Below, one piece after another: positions 18,000 to 27,045 of a stretch of 64,000 bases of DNA. The stretch comes from Sphingobium sp. C100 (GTDB taxonomy: Bacteria; Pseudomonadota; Alphaproteobacteria; Sphingomonadales; Sphingomonadaceae). Under the pieces are notes generated by a model that saw only the letters and a list, made by a program, of their open reading frames with translations, searched no databases and was not told the DNA's origin. Position numbers and translations under genes: made by a program. Numbering within the stretch: the first letter of the stretch is position 1; every line of letters begins with the position of its first letter. The stretch covers positions 1-64,000 of the forward strand of contig NZ_AYOY01000057.1 in the NCBI RefSeq assembly GCF_000508185.1. The letters run 5' to 3'.

Positions 18000-18467
18000 T
18001 CAGGCGCTGGCGGCCGACGTTTCGCATAAGGCCTTATATTGCGCCATCATCTGATCCCAGCCGGGATGGAACCCCATTTCCTCATGCCGCGCCTTGGCAT
18101 CCGCGTCCCAATGGCGCGCCGTGGCGGTGAAGCGAGTTCCTTCCGCTTCGTCGGCCAGGGTCCAGACCGCCGTCAGAAATGGGGTCTGCGGAATCCAGCC
18201 CGACGCATAAGCGTCGGTCGTCACCACCCGCTCGCCCGGCACGACCTCCAGAAAAACGCCTTCCATCGGCCCGGTATCTTCGCCATCGGGACCGAACATG
18301 CGGACCGCGCTGCGCCCACCGGGACGCAGATCCTCCTCGATCACCTCGGCCCGCCAGGGCTTGGGGCAGAACCATTCGTCCTTGAGGTCGGTCCACACCT
18401 TCCAGCAGATCCCGCGCGGGGCCGCGACATGGCAGCTGACCGACATTTCATGCTCCGCGCCGCTCAT
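18000..18467 (-). CDS. SRPBCC (AHSA1/START-like) domain protein
   Basis: 155 residues forming one SRPBCC fold: MSVSCHVAAPRGICWKVWTDLKDEWFCP at the start and a final amphipathic helix (GWDQMMAQYKAL) typical of the Aha1-like subgroup. The family binds hydrophobic ligands; no specific function is known. It is the last gene of a four-gene operon, overlapping the VOC gene before it by 4 bp. Confidence 0.85.
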   Translation of the reverse strand: MSGAEHEMSVSCHVAAPRGICWKVWTDLKDEWFCPKPWRAEVIEEDLRPGGRSAVRMFGPDGEDTGPMEGVFLEVVPGERVVTTDAYASGWIPQTPFLTAVWTLADEAEGTRFTATARHWDADAKARHEEMGFHPGWDQMMAQYKALCETSAASA

Positions 18468-18958
18468 ACCGTCTCTCCGTCGAATGCGGCCTGCATCGCG
18501 GCCAGGTCCAGCTTCTGCATCGTCATCATCACCGCCATCATACGTTCGATCCCCTCAAGGTCGTCGGTGCGATATAATTGCTCGACTTGCGTGGGGACCA
18601 GTTGCCAGGACAGGCCATATTTGTCCTTGACCCAGCCGCATGGCCCCTGCGCGCCGCCGTCTGCCGTCAGCGCGTCGAAATAGCGGTCCAGCTCCGCCTG
18701 ATCCTTGCACGACACCGAAAGCGACACTGCTTCGGTGAACGGAAATTTAGGCCCGCCGTTCAGCGCCTGAAAGCTTTGCCCGAACAGGGTGAACTCGACG
18801 ACCAGCGCCGTACCGGCCGGAAAGCCGGAGGGCGACGAGACGGATTGCGGATAATGGCTGACATGATCGACCGACCCGCCAAAGACGGAGACGTAGAAAT
18901 GCGCCGCCTCTTCGGCATGGCCATTATACCAGAGGCAGGGGGAAATCTTGCCCATCAT
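18464..18958 (-). CDS. VOC family protein (PhnB-like, single domain)
   Basis: 164 residues. KISPCLWYNGHAEEAAHFYVSVFGGSV and a C-terminal GWVKDKYGLSWQLVP are hallmarks of the PhnB / '3-demethylubiquinone methyltransferase-like' glyoxalase-fold subgroup. The start at 18958 overlaps the previous stop by 4 bp (ATGA); a second ATG follows immediately. Reaction unknown. The longer frame to 19024 is just a read-through into the neighbour. Confidence 0.85.
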   Translation of the reverse strand: MMGKISPCLWYNGHAEEAAHFYVSVFGGSVDHVSHYPQSVSSPSGFPAGTALVVEFTLFGQSFQALNGGPKFPFTEAVSLSVSCKDQAELDRYFDALTADGGAQGPCGWVKDKYGLSWQLVPTQVEQLYRTDDLEGIERMMAVMMTMQKLDLAAMQAAFDGETV

Positions 18959-19767
18959 GCGTCTCCCTTGCTGCCGACCAGCGCGAACATCGCGCCCTGC
19001 GGATCGGTCGCCTGGATGATCCACGCGCCGCCGGGCACTTCCATCGGCCCGTTCAGCACCATGCCGCCGCCCGCCTTCACTTTTTCGACCGCGACGTCGA
19101 TGTCGCCGATGGTGAAATAGAAGAGCCAGGCCGGCATCGGCATTTCCTTGGGACGCCGCATGACGCCACCGGTCATCGCCTCCATTCCGGTCCCGCCGGT
19201 CTGGGAGACGAGCTGATAATCGCCCATCTCGCCCATATCCATGGCGTCGCCCATGCTCCAGCCGAACTGGCCGGTGTAGAAGGCCAGATCCTTGTCGAAA
19301 TCGTCGCTATACAGCTCATGCCAGCCGACATGGCCGAGCGCCATCGGCGAAGCGGGCTCCATCCCGTCGGGGCTGGAACCTTTGAGCAGCATGAAGATCG
19401 CCCCGCCCGGATCGCCCATCACCGCGAAGCGGCCGACGCCGGGGATGTCCTCGGGCGGGCGCTTGACGCTGCCCCCGGCCGCGCTCAACCGCGCGGCGTC
19501 GGCATCGACATCGGCCGATCCGACATAGCCGCCCCACCAGGGCGTCATGCCGCACTCCTTCGCTTCGGCCGGGATTGCCATGACGCCGCCCACCGGCCCG
19601 GCGCTGCCGGACACGACATGATAGGGTTCGCCACTTACCTCGCCGCTCTCGCCCCCAAAGGGCTGCGCGGTCCAGCCGCACAGATCGCCATAGAAAGCGA
19701 GCGCCGCCTGCGGATCGCTGGTCATCAGTTCGTACCAGAAGAATTTGCCGGTCAAATCGGTCATCAT
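18955..19767 (-). CDS. VOC family protein with two tandem glyoxalase-fold domains
   Basis: 270 residues from the tandem ATGATG at 19764-19767, which has an AGGAG site; a frame reaching 19827 lacks one. Domain 1 starts TGKFFWYELMTSDPQAALAFYGDLCGW and domain 2 LGHVGWHELYSDDFDKDLAFYTGQFGW, the usual duplicated layout of this subgroup (CFP32-like). Function unknown; related proteins are linked with stress or toxin response. Coupled by 4-bp overlap to the next VOC gene. Confidence 0.85.
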   Translation of the reverse strand: MMTDLTGKFFWYELMTSDPQAALAFYGDLCGWTAQPFGGESGEVSGEPYHVVSGSAGPVGGVMAIPAEAKECGMTPWWGGYVGSADVDADAARLSAAGGSVKRPPEDIPGVGRFAVMGDPGGAIFMLLKGSSPDGMEPASPMALGHVGWHELYSDDFDKDLAFYTGQFGWSMGDAMDMGEMGDYQLVSQTGGTGMEAMTGGVMRRPKEMPMPAWLFYFTIGDIDVAVEKVKAGGGMVLNGPMEVPGGAWIIQATDPQGAMFALVGSKGDA

Positions 19768-19789
19768 CCGTCTCCTGAAAAAGGGGGGA

Positions 19790-20152
19790 TCAGGCCTTGG
19801 CGTCGAGCAGCACTTCGAAGCCGCCATAGATCAGCCGCGCGCCGGTGAAGGGCATGTCCTCACCCTCCTTGGGCTGCATCCGTTCGTCCTTCATCACCTT
19901 CTCGGCGCCCGCGTCGCGGGTTTCCTTGTCGGGCCATTCGATCCAGGAGAAGACGACCTCCTCATCCTCCTCGGCGATCACGGCGGTGCGGAAGTCGTTG
20001 ACCTTGCCGATCTTGACGTCATTGCCCCAGCATTCCACGACGCGCAGCGCGCCATGTTCGATGAAGATCGGCGCGGCATAGGCCGCGATCTCCTGATAGC
20101 GCTGCTTGTTGCCCTTGGGCACCGGGATCACGAAACCGTCCATATAGGCCAT
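19790..20152 (-). CDS. DUF1428 domain protein
   Basis: 120 residues beginning MAYMDGFVIPVPKGNKQ, the standard DUF1428 start, with the conserved EVVFSWIEWPDKETRDAG core. This is an uncharacterised ferredoxin-like (dimeric alpha-beta barrel) family. The ATG at 20152 has a GAGGAGAG ribosome site 5 bases upstream, so the longer frame to 20215 is rejected. It is the first gene of the DUF1428-VOC-VOC-SRPBCC operon and is divergent from the HxlR-SCP2 regulator at 20291. Confidence 0.87.
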   Translation of the reverse strand: MAYMDGFVIPVPKGNKQRYQEIAAYAAPIFIEHGALRVVECWGNDVKIGKVNDFRTAVIAEEDEEVVFSWIEWPDKETRDAGAEKVMKDERMQPKEGEDMPFTGARLIYGGFEVLLDAKA

Positions 20153-20237
20153 CGTCTCTCTCCTCATTTGCATCGGATTACAGCACGGCGGGATCATGAC
20201 ATCGCGCCCGTCCATCCGGGCGACTCACCGCTTGAAC

Positions 20238-20265
20238 TTTGTGAACTCATCCATTACTTTATACA
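20238..20265 (+). promoter_or_regulatory. Likely sigma-70 promoter of the HxlR-SCP2 regulator gene
   Basis: TTTGTG (20238-20243) and TATACA (20260-20265) with a 16-base spacer in an AT-rich divergent gap, 26 bp before the start codon. The same gap should hold the leftward promoter of the DUF1428 operon. Confidence 0.4.
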
Positions 20266-20290
20266 ACAGATAAGTTAGAAAAGATAACCA

Positions 20291-20971
20291 ATGAGTCCCA
20301 ACAGCAAGAAACGCGCCTATCAGGACGGATGCGCCGTCGCCCATGCGCTGGATATTATCGGCGATCGCTGGGCGATGCCGATCATGCGCGAACTGATGCT
20401 CGGCCCCAAGCGCTTCACCGATCTGCGCGCCGGTCTGCCCGGAATCAGCGCCAATATGCTGTCACAAAGGCTGGAGGAGCTGGAGGCGGCGAGCATCGTC
20501 GTGCGCGGACGCCTGCCACCGCCTGCCGCCAGCCAGATTTACGAACTGACAGACTGGGGCCGCGAGTCGGAAATAGTGTTCCAGGTGCTGGGTCGCTGGG
20601 CGTGCCGATCGCCCACCATGGAGCCGGGCAAGCCGATGAGTCCGGTATCGGTGATATTGTCGATGCGCACCATGATCGACCGGGACCGCATCGGCGATCT
20701 CGACGCGGCGATCGGGCTGCGCTTTGGCGAGGAGGAATTTCGCGTGACGTTGAAGGGCGGCGACTGCCTGATCGACCGGGGCCAGGCGGCGGGTGCGGAC
20801 GCGATCCTGTCCGGCGACCAGAATGCGCTGGTGGCGGTGCTCTACGGCGGCGCCCGCTATGAAGATGTGCACGGCGCGCTGACGATCGAAGGGGACAGGG
20901 CGCTGGCCGAGCGCTTCGCCCGGCTCTTCCCCCTGCCCCCCAAGGCGCCATCGATGGTCAGTGCCGGTTGA
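20291..20971 (+). CDS. HxlR-family regulator fused to an SCP2-like domain
   Basis: 226 residues. The N-terminal HxlR winged helix (residues 10-110: CAVAHALDIIGDRWAMPIMRELMLGPKRF, then GISANMLSQRLEELEAASIV) is followed by an SCP2-type lipid/sterol-binding domain (about 115-220: ALRFGEEEFRVTLKGGDCLIDRG, ADAILSGDQNALVAVLYGG). Typical HxlR proteins are about 110-150 residues, so the extra domain is real. It probably senses a hydrophobic ligand and controls the divergent VOC/SRPBCC operon; that is inference from position. Its 3' end overlaps the convergent SDR gene by 14 bp. Confidence 0.87.
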   Translation: MSPNSKKRAYQDGCAVAHALDIIGDRWAMPIMRELMLGPKRFTDLRAGLPGISANMLSQRLEELEAASIVVRGRLPPPAASQIYELTDWGRESEIVFQVLGRWACRSPTMEPGKPMSPVSVILSMRTMIDRDRIGDLDAAIGLRFGEEEFRVTLKGGDCLIDRGQAAGADAILSGDQNALVAVLYGGARYEDVHGALTIEGDRALAERFARLFPLPPKAPSMVSAG

Positions 20972-21695
20972 GCGCGGCGAACACCGGATCAAATTCACCC
21001 CGCTTCGTCGCCTCGCTCAGAAACTTGACCCGCTCGACATGGATTTCCGCCGGCGTCGGCTGTTGCCGCAGCAGCGCCATCGTTTCGCTGATGAAGTCCG
21101 TCAGCGGCATCATCTGGTCATTGTCCGCATGGCCCGGCATCAGGTCGGTCTGGACGCCCGGCGGCACGATCTCGATCAGCTCGACGCTGCTGTCCTCAAG
21201 CTGCGCGCGCATCGAGAGCGACCAGCTATGGATCGCCGCCTTTGTCGCACAATAGGTCGGCGTCGCCGCCAGCGGCACGAAGGCCAGACCCGACGAGACG
21301 GTCAGGATGGTCGCCGCGGCCTGCGCCTCCAGATGCGGCAGCAGCGCATGGGCCAGGCGGATCGGCCCCAGGAAATTGGTCGCGATCGTCGCTTCAGCAA
21401 TGGCGAGGTCGATCTTCTCCTCCGCCACCATGATGCCCGCGTTCAGCAGCACCGCGTTGAGGCCGGGAAAGTCCGCGATCAGCCTGTCGGCGAATGTCTG
21501 GATACCGGCCGGGTCCGCCATGTCGAGCGTCATCGCGACCATGCCGGGATGCGCCGCCGCGACCGCATCCAGCGCCGCCTGCCGGCGCCCGGCGATGATG
21601 ACCTGATTGCCCGCCGCATGAAATTCATGCGCCAGCGCCGCGCCGATGCCCGAACCGCCGCCGGTGATAAGGATGATATTGCCTGAACTTTGCAT
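20958..21695 (-). CDS. SDR family oxidoreductase (DltE-like)
   Basis: 245 residues, classical short-chain dehydrogenase. The cofactor motif ITGGGSGIGAALA (residues 9-21), the NAG motif (LLNAGIM), the catalytic Ser in VSSGLAF and the Tyr-x3-Lys in YCATKAA are all present. Substrate unknown. It is divergent from a small HxlR regulator at 21795, the usual arrangement for a regulated reductase. Confidence 0.88.
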   Translation of the reverse strand: MQSSGNIILITGGGSGIGAALAHEFHAAGNQVIIAGRRQAALDAVAAAHPGMVAMTLDMADPAGIQTFADRLIADFPGLNAVLLNAGIMVAEEKIDLAIAEATIATNFLGPIRLAHALLPHLEAQAAATILTVSSGLAFVPLAATPTYCATKAAIHSWSLSMRAQLEDSSVELIEIVPPGVQTDLMPGHADNDQMMPLTDFISETMALLRQQPTPAEIHVERVKFLSEATKRGEFDPVFAALNRH

Positions 21696-21794
21696 GGGTC
21701 AGCTCCTTTTGATTGGCTCGACCCGCGTTTTACGCCTATGCTCTCTTTTGGAAAGAAGGCACCTTCAAGTGCTATACGTACCAAAAGGTGAGAA

Positions 21795-22229
21795 ATGACA
21801 AAACCGCTCGAAACCCGCTTCGATGCCGACGATATCGCGCAAGCCGAACGCTATCTGGCGGAGGAACCGCCCGCCGAGATCGATCCGCGCGTCGAACGGC
21901 TCGTCAACGACCTGATCGGCCGCATCGCCGACAAATGGACGCTGCTGTTGCTGGAACTGCTGGAGGAGAAAGGCACGCTGCGCTTCACCGCGATCGGCCG
22001 GCAGGTGGACGGCATCAGCCAGAAGATGCTGACCCAGACCCTGCGCCAGATGGAGCGGGACGGGCTGCTAACCCGCACCGTCCATCCGGTGGTGCCGCCG
22101 CGTGTCGACTATGCGCTGACGCCGCTCGGCAACAGCCTGAGCGCCGCATTTTGCGGGGTATGGGTATGGGCCGAACGCAATCTTGAAACGGTCGAGGCCG
22201 CGCGCGCCCGGTTCGACGCGCGCGACTGA
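21795..22229 (+). CDS. HxlR-family transcriptional regulator
   Basis: 144 residues, a single HxlR winged helix: LIGRIADKWTLLLLELLEEKGTLRF, then GISQKMLTQTLRQMERDGLLTR and RVDYALTPLGNSL. AAGGTG just before the ATG acts as ribosome site and is also the right arm of a CACCTT/AAGGTG inverted repeat (21760-21790) spanning the -10 region, a possible operator. It likely regulates the divergent SDR gene. Confidence 0.88.
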   Translation: MTKPLETRFDADDIAQAERYLAEEPPAEIDPRVERLVNDLIGRIADKWTLLLLELLEEKGTLRFTAIGRQVDGISQKMLTQTLRQMERDGLLTRTVHPVVPPRVDYALTPLGNSLSAAFCGVWVWAERNLETVEAARARFDARD

Positions 22230-22268
22230 CGATCCGCGCCCGCGCACCATTGGCGCGCGGGCCTGCGG

Positions 22269-23207
22269 TCACTCCGTCGGCGGCAGCGGCTGGATCGCCA
22301 GCTTCGGGTCGGTCGGCGTTATCGCGGTTCTTGGCAGCGTGCGCGCAACCGTTGGCGGCCCGACCGGCGCAGGCGAGCCCCCCTCGGCTGGCTTGGGCGC
22401 GGGCGATGCGGCGGCAGGAATGGGTGCGAGCGCGGCGTCGGCCGGCACTGGCGCGGCCGCTTCCAGCGCACTGGTGTAGCTTGGCGCCCAGCCGCCCGGC
22501 GGCGGCGCTTCGGCAGGCGGCACCGGCGGCGGCGGCAGCGGCGTTGGCGACACCACGACCGTCACCGTTCCACCGAAGCGCGACTGCCATTCCGCCAGCC
22601 GCCGCAGATATTCGGCATAGGCGGCGTAAAATTCCTGATAGGGCTTTTCCAGCTCCTTGAGCGCTTCGGGCGCATAGGCCAGCAACTGGCTGGACGGCAT
22701 CGTCAGGATTTTGGCCCCGACATTCACCGCCACCGGGCAGAAATGTTTGACGACCGGCGGCAGCGCGAAGAAATTATAGACGACCGTGTTCAACTGCTCG
22801 CGCGAACCGACGCCCGACCGGCCATAGGCGACCTTGTAGTTGCGATCGACGGCGGCGTTCGCCTCGGTCAGGACCGCCCTGTGGACGGTCAGTATCTGAT
22901 TATACTGGTTCCGCGCGGCCGGCCCGAATTTTTCGCAGTTGAGCGCCGCAACGTTGAGCGCCATGCGCACATGCCAGAGCGCGGTATTCGACGTGACCTT
23001 CCGATTGGGGGTCAGATAGGCGCCATCCTCATCCTGCGTCGGCAGGCTCATCCCCTCCGCCGCATTGTCGGGCGGCACCGGGCGCACGGTGGGGACCACC
23101 GGTGGCGGCGGCGTGGGCGGCGGCTGTTTCACCGGCGTGGAGCAGGCGGCCAGCACCGCCAGCGACACCAGGGAAATCCGGCCATGAATGCGGCGCGTTG
23201 CGAACAT
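22269..23207 (-). CDS. Proline-rich lipoprotein of unknown function
   Basis: 312 residues from the ATG at 23207 (GGAGA site 5 bases upstream); the frame continues to 23459 but overlaps the neighbouring gene. The lipobox LAAC is near residue 21. Two Pro-rich, low-complexity stretches (after the lipobox and at 215-300) flank a folded core of about 150 residues (residues about 60-210) with two cysteines (LNCEKFG, KHFCPVA). The core recalls cell-envelope helical lipoproteins; no family recognised. Confidence 0.8.
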   Translation of the reverse strand: MFATRRIHGRISLVSLAVLAACSTPVKQPPPTPPPPVVPTVRPVPPDNAAEGMSLPTQDEDGAYLTPNRKVTSNTALWHVRMALNVAALNCEKFGPAARNQYNQILTVHRAVLTEANAAVDRNYKVAYGRSGVGSREQLNTVVYNFFALPPVVKHFCPVAVNVGAKILTMPSSQLLAYAPEALKELEKPYQEFYAAYAEYLRRLAEWQSRFGGTVTVVVSPTPLPPPPVPPAEAPPPGGWAPSYTSALEAAAPVPADAALAPIPAAASPAPKPAEGGSPAPVGPPTVARTLPRTAITPTDPKLAIQPLPPTE

Positions 23208-23293
23208 CAAATTCTCCAAGGGGACTGCATAGCGGTCATGCCGGGCATTGGGGTCGGAGGAAATATGCCTGATGCTCTGTTCACCGCAAGCTT

Positions 23294-24307
23294 TCAGGCA
23301 GCTCGCCGCGCAAGCGCGTGGGCCGCCTCGTCCATCAGCTGCGCGATGATCTCCGCGACCGGCTCTTCCCTGGTCACCATGCCGACCGATTGCCCGGCCA
23401 TCAGCGACCCGCCCTCGACATCGCCGTCGATCACCGCGCGACGCAGGGCGCCGGCCCAATAATGTTCGATCTGGAGCTGCGCTTCCATCATGTCGACCGC
23501 ACCACTGTCCAGCAGGTTGGCGACCTCACGCTGCTTGGCGGTGAAATTTTCCGTGCCGGCATTTTTGAGCGCGCGCACGGGGATGACCGGCAGGCGCGGG
23601 TCGATCTGCACGCTGGCGATGGCGTCGCGGGCGGAAGCGCGGAAGAACGCCTTTTTGAAATTGGCATGGGCGATGCTCTCGCTCGCGCAGGCGAAGCGGG
23701 TGCCAAGCTGCACGCCGGCCGCGCCCATTTCCAGATAGGCGGCGATCGCTTCGCCCCGGCCAATACCGCCTGCGACGAATACCGGCACCTGGCTCGCCAT
23801 GTCGGGCAGGATTTCCTGGGCCAGCACGCTGGTTGCGACCGGGCCGATATGGCCGCCCGCCTCCATCCCCTCGACCACCAGCGCGTCGACGCCCGAACGC
23901 ACCAGCTTCTTGGCGAGGCTGAGCGCCGGAGCGAAACAGATCAGCTTCGCGCCCTTCTGCTTGATCGCGTCGATACTGCCCTTGGGCGGCAGGCCGCCGG
24001 CCAGCACGACATGGCCGACATCATGCCGCGCGCAAACGTCGATCAGATCGAACAATTGCGGGTGCATGGTGATGAGGTTCACGCCGAAGGGCCTGGTCGT
24101 CAGCGCCTTGGTGGCGGCGATTTCCGCATCCAGCAGTTCAGGCGTCATCGCGCCGCACGCGATCACGCCAAAGCCGCCCGCGTTCGAAATGGCCGATACC
24201 AGATGGCGCTCGCTGACCCAGCTCATCGCCCCGCACAGGATCGCGGTGTCGCAGCCGAGAAATTCGGTGCCGCGAGCCATGAGGGAAAGGAGTTTGGCGT
24301 TGGTCAT
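23294..24307 (-). CDS. NAD(P)H-dependent flavin oxidoreductase (nitronate monooxygenase family)
   Basis: 337 residues, TIM-barrel fold. ILCGAMSWVSERHLVSAISNAGGFG at the N-terminus, EGMEAGGHIGP (phosphate-binding/catalytic His loop) and FVAGGIGRGEAIAAYLEMGAAGVQLGTRF are signature motifs of the nitronate monooxygenase / 2-nitropropane dioxygenase family, which uses FMN. Physiological role is probably detoxification of nitronates or an enoyl-reductase-like reaction. Confidence 0.88.
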   Translation of the reverse strand: MTNAKLLSLMARGTEFLGCDTAILCGAMSWVSERHLVSAISNAGGFGVIACGAMTPELLDAEIAATKALTTRPFGVNLITMHPQLFDLIDVCARHDVGHVVLAGGLPPKGSIDAIKQKGAKLICFAPALSLAKKLVRSGVDALVVEGMEAGGHIGPVATSVLAQEILPDMASQVPVFVAGGIGRGEAIAAYLEMGAAGVQLGTRFACASESIAHANFKKAFFRASARDAIASVQIDPRLPVIPVRALKNAGTENFTAKQREVANLLDSGAVDMMEAQLQIEHYWAGALRRAVIDGDVEGGSLMAGQSVGMVTREEPVAEIIAQLMDEAAHALARRAA

Positions 24308-24323
24308 ATCTGCTTCTTCTTGT

Positions 24324-24412
24324 CGTCATCCCCGCGCGGGCAGGGATCCACCTCCCGACATTTCGGCCGGGGATGGTGTGTGAGATGGATACCCGCCTTC
24401 GCGGGAATGACG
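24324..24412. repeat. REP-like inverted repeat element
   Basis: Two imperfect arms of about 31 bp in opposite orientation (24324-24354, starting CGTCATCCCCGCGCGGGC, and 24382-24412, ending CGCGGGAATGACG). This is the widespread proteobacterial motif GTCATTCCCGCGAAGGCGGG-like, each arm itself being a hairpin. It lies between two co-directional genes. Confidence 0.75.
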
Positions 24413-24432
24413 CGCTTAGTAAAGAGGGAAGG

Positions 24433-25698
24433 TCAAGCCGCCGGCGCGTCGAGGCCATAGGCGGTGTGGAGAACACGCACGGCCAGTTCGGTCTCATCCT
24501 CGTCGATCAGCACGCTGACCTTGATCTCGCTGGTGGATATCGCCTCGATATTGATGCCGCGATCGGCCAGCGTCTTGAACATGGTGGCGGCCACGCCCGC
24601 ATGGCTGCGCATACCCACGCCAACGACGCTTATCTTGGCGACTTCCGTATCGGTGATGATGCGGCGGAAACCGATTTCCTCCTTGTTCGCCTCCAATATA
24701 TCGACGCTGCGGGCCAGGTCCGCGCGCGGCACGGTGAAGGTGACGTCGGTTTCCTCATTTTCCTTGGAATCATTCTGGATGATCATGTCGACGTTGATCG
24801 CCGCGTCGGCCAGCGGGGTGAAGATGCTGGCGACCGCGCCGGGCTTGTCGGGGACGCGGGTGACGATGATCTTCGCCTCATTCTTGTCATGGGCGATGCC
24901 GGTGATGAGTTGACGTTCCATCTTCGTTTCCTTGAGCTTGGCTTCCAGTTCCTCGTCGCTCACGATCAGCGTGCCGGGGAGGTCGTCCTGGGTGGGATCA
25001 TCGAAGGAAGAGAGAACCTGCACGACGACGCCTTCCTTCATGGCGAGGCCGACGGAACGGGTCTGGAGCACCTTAGCGCCGACCGAGGCCAGTTCCAGCA
25101 TCTCCTCATAGGTGACGAGGTCGAGCTTGCGCGCCCGCGCCACGATGCGCGGGTCGGTGGTATAGACGCCATCGACGTCGGTATAGATGTCGCAGCGATC
25201 CGCCTCGATCGCGGCGGCCACCGCCACCGCCGACGTGTCTGAACCGCCACGCCCTAGCGTCGATATGCGCTGATCCTCCATCATCCCCTGGAAACCGGGG
25301 ATTACGGCGACCTGGCCCGATTGTATGGCGGCGACCAGCGCGTCCGTCTCGATCGTCGAAATGCGCGCCTTGGCATGAGCCTCGATCGTGCGGATCGGAA
25401 GCTGCCAGCCGAGCCAACTGCGCGCGTCCACGCCCATGGCCTTGAGCGTCATGGCGAGCAGGCCGCTCGTCACCTGTTCGCCCGACGCGACGACGACATC
25501 ATATTCGGCCGGATCATAGAGCGGCGAGGCTTCCTTGCAGAAACCGACCAGCCGGTCGGTATCGCCCGCCATCGCGGACACGACGACGGCGACCTCATGG
25601 CCCTGCTCCACGACATGCCTGACTCGCGCGGCGACGCTGCGAATCCGCTCCATCCCCGCCATGGAGGTGCCGCCGAATTTCATCACGATGCGCGCCAT
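24433..25698 (-). CDS. lysC: Aspartate kinase
   Basis: 421 residues. The kinase domain opens with the invariant VMKFGGTSMAG and includes GRGGSDTSAVAVAAAIEADRCDIYTDVDGVYTTDP; two C-terminal ACT domains follow (about 265-420), the usual site of lysine/threonine feedback. It phosphorylates aspartate as the first step to lysine, threonine, methionine and diaminopimelate. Monocistronic; divergent from the membrane-protein/ubiG pair. Confidence 0.95.
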   Translation of the reverse strand: MARIVMKFGGTSMAGMERIRSVAARVRHVVEQGHEVAVVVSAMAGDTDRLVGFCKEASPLYDPAEYDVVVASGEQVTSGLLAMTLKAMGVDARSWLGWQLPIRTIEAHAKARISTIETDALVAAIQSGQVAVIPGFQGMMEDQRISTLGRGGSDTSAVAVAAAIEADRCDIYTDVDGVYTTDPRIVARARKLDLVTYEEMLELASVGAKVLQTRSVGLAMKEGVVVQVLSSFDDPTQDDLPGTLIVSDEELEAKLKETKMERQLITGIAHDKNEAKIIVTRVPDKPGAVASIFTPLADAAINVDMIIQNDSKENEETDVTFTVPRADLARSVDILEANKEEIGFRRIITDTEVAKISVVGVGMRSHAGVAATMFKTLADRGINIEAISTSEIKVSVLIDEDETELAVRVLHTAYGLDAPAA

Positions 25699-25860
25699 TT
25701 GCTTGTCGAGCCTGTCCGTTATTGTGAAACAAAATGTCCCAAAGGGGGCAAAACGGCGCTCCTATTAGCAGTAGGGGCGGATATGGCAAGCAATCCCATG
25801 GCCCCTCGGAACAAGCGGCCGCCCCGATCTTTCCCTTTCTTACTAGGATAGGAGGACAGG

Positions 25861-26046
25861 ATGGACGGAAGCATCTGGAGCCTGGCCATTGTCGGCGGGC
25901 CGATCCTGCTGGGGCTGGTGCTGATCTTCGTGATCGTGGGCAACCGGCGACGCAGGAATCCGCGCGACGTCGCCCGGACCGAACAGGCGACCAAAGACCT
26001 GTATCGGAAGATGGACGCGGATGACAAGGCAAGCGGCAGCGGCTGA
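25861..26046 (+). CDS. Small single-pass membrane protein
   Basis: 61 residues. One membrane segment (about 7-27, SLAVGGP-like hydrophobic run ending FVIVG) is followed by a basic stop-transfer (NRRRRNPR) and a charged cytoplasmic tail. A strong GGAGGACAGG ribosome site precedes the ATG, codon bias matches the genome, and the gene is followed by ubiG, so I take it as real. Function unknown. Confidence 0.7.
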   Translation: MDGSIWSLAIVGGPILLGLVLIFVIVGNRRRRNPRDVARTEQATKDLYRKMDADDKASGSG

Positions 26047-26124
26047 CCCCGGCATCCGGGGCGGAGCCATTTGCCTGCGCCTCGTCTGCTGCTAGAAGCA
26101 TCTGGTCCACAGACGAAGGTGACC

Positions 26125-26859
26125 ATGGCCCATATCGCCCCCGCAACGATCGACCCGAAGGAAGCCGCGCATTTCGGCGCCATGGCCGCCGACTGGTGGA
26201 ACCCTGCCGGTTCCAGCGCGATGTTGCACAAGCTCAACCCCGTGCGGTTGCGCTATATCCGCGCCGCGATCGATGGCCACTGGCCGGGTCGGGAACAGGC
26301 GTTCCGGCCGCTGGCGGACAAGCGCGCATTGGACGTGGGCTGCGGCGCGGGGCTGCTGGCCGAACCGCTGGCGCGAATGGGCGCATCGGTCACCGGTCTG
26401 GACGCCGCGCCCGAAAATATCGCCGCCGCCAACGCGCATGCACAGGGGCAGGGTCTGGCCATCGACTATCGCGCGACGCCGGTGGAAGAATTGGCGGAGG
26501 GCGGATTCGACCTCGTCACCTCGATGGAAGTGATCGAACATGTCGCCGATCCCGCCGCCTTCGTCGCCGCGCTGGCGCGCAAGCTGGCGCCCGAGGGGCT
26601 GATGATCCTGTCCACCCCCAACCGCACCCCCCTTTCCCGCCTGGCGATGATCACAATCGGTGAGAGCGTCGGCGGCATTCCCAAGGGGACGCATGACTGG
26701 GGCAAATTCCTGAAACCCGACGAACTGACCGCCCTGCTTGAGCAGACTGGACTGAACGTGACCGACAGCAGCGGCCTGAGCTTCGACCCCGCGCGCGGCT
26801 TTGCCCTGTCGGCAAATCAGGCGATCAACTATCTACTGACGGCGCGCCACAAGCGCTGA
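26125..26859 (+). CDS. ubiG: Ubiquinone biosynthesis O-methyltransferase
   Basis: 244 residues from the ATG at 26125; a frame extends to 26071 but homologous sequence begins at ATIDPKEAAHFGAMAADWWNP. SAM motif I is ALDVGCGAGLLAEPLARMG and the UbiG-type GTHDWGKFLKPDEL stretch is present. It performs both O-methylations in ubiquinone synthesis. Divergent from lysC, an arrangement common in alphaproteobacteria. Confidence 0.93.
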   Translation: MAHIAPATIDPKEAAHFGAMAADWWNPAGSSAMLHKLNPVRLRYIRAAIDGHWPGREQAFRPLADKRALDVGCGAGLLAEPLARMGASVTGLDAAPENIAAANAHAQGQGLAIDYRATPVEELAEGGFDLVTSMEVIEHVADPAAFVAALARKLAPEGLMILSTPNRTPLSRLAMITIGESVGGIPKGTHDWGKFLKPDELTALLEQTGLNVTDSSGLSFDPARGFALSANQAINYLLTARHKR

Positions 26860-27045
26860 CTTTGCCTGCGGGGGGTAGGGGAACTTGACGAGGGTCGAAC
26901 GGTGCTACCGCTAGAATCGACACCGGCGCGAAACCGCAATGGGCTGACAGCTTTGAGTGGTAAGCGGAATGACTGTTATTGAAGCCACAATTTAGAACTT
27001 TGCCATAGACGGATGTGCCTTGCCAATTCATGCTGTGCGGCTGAA

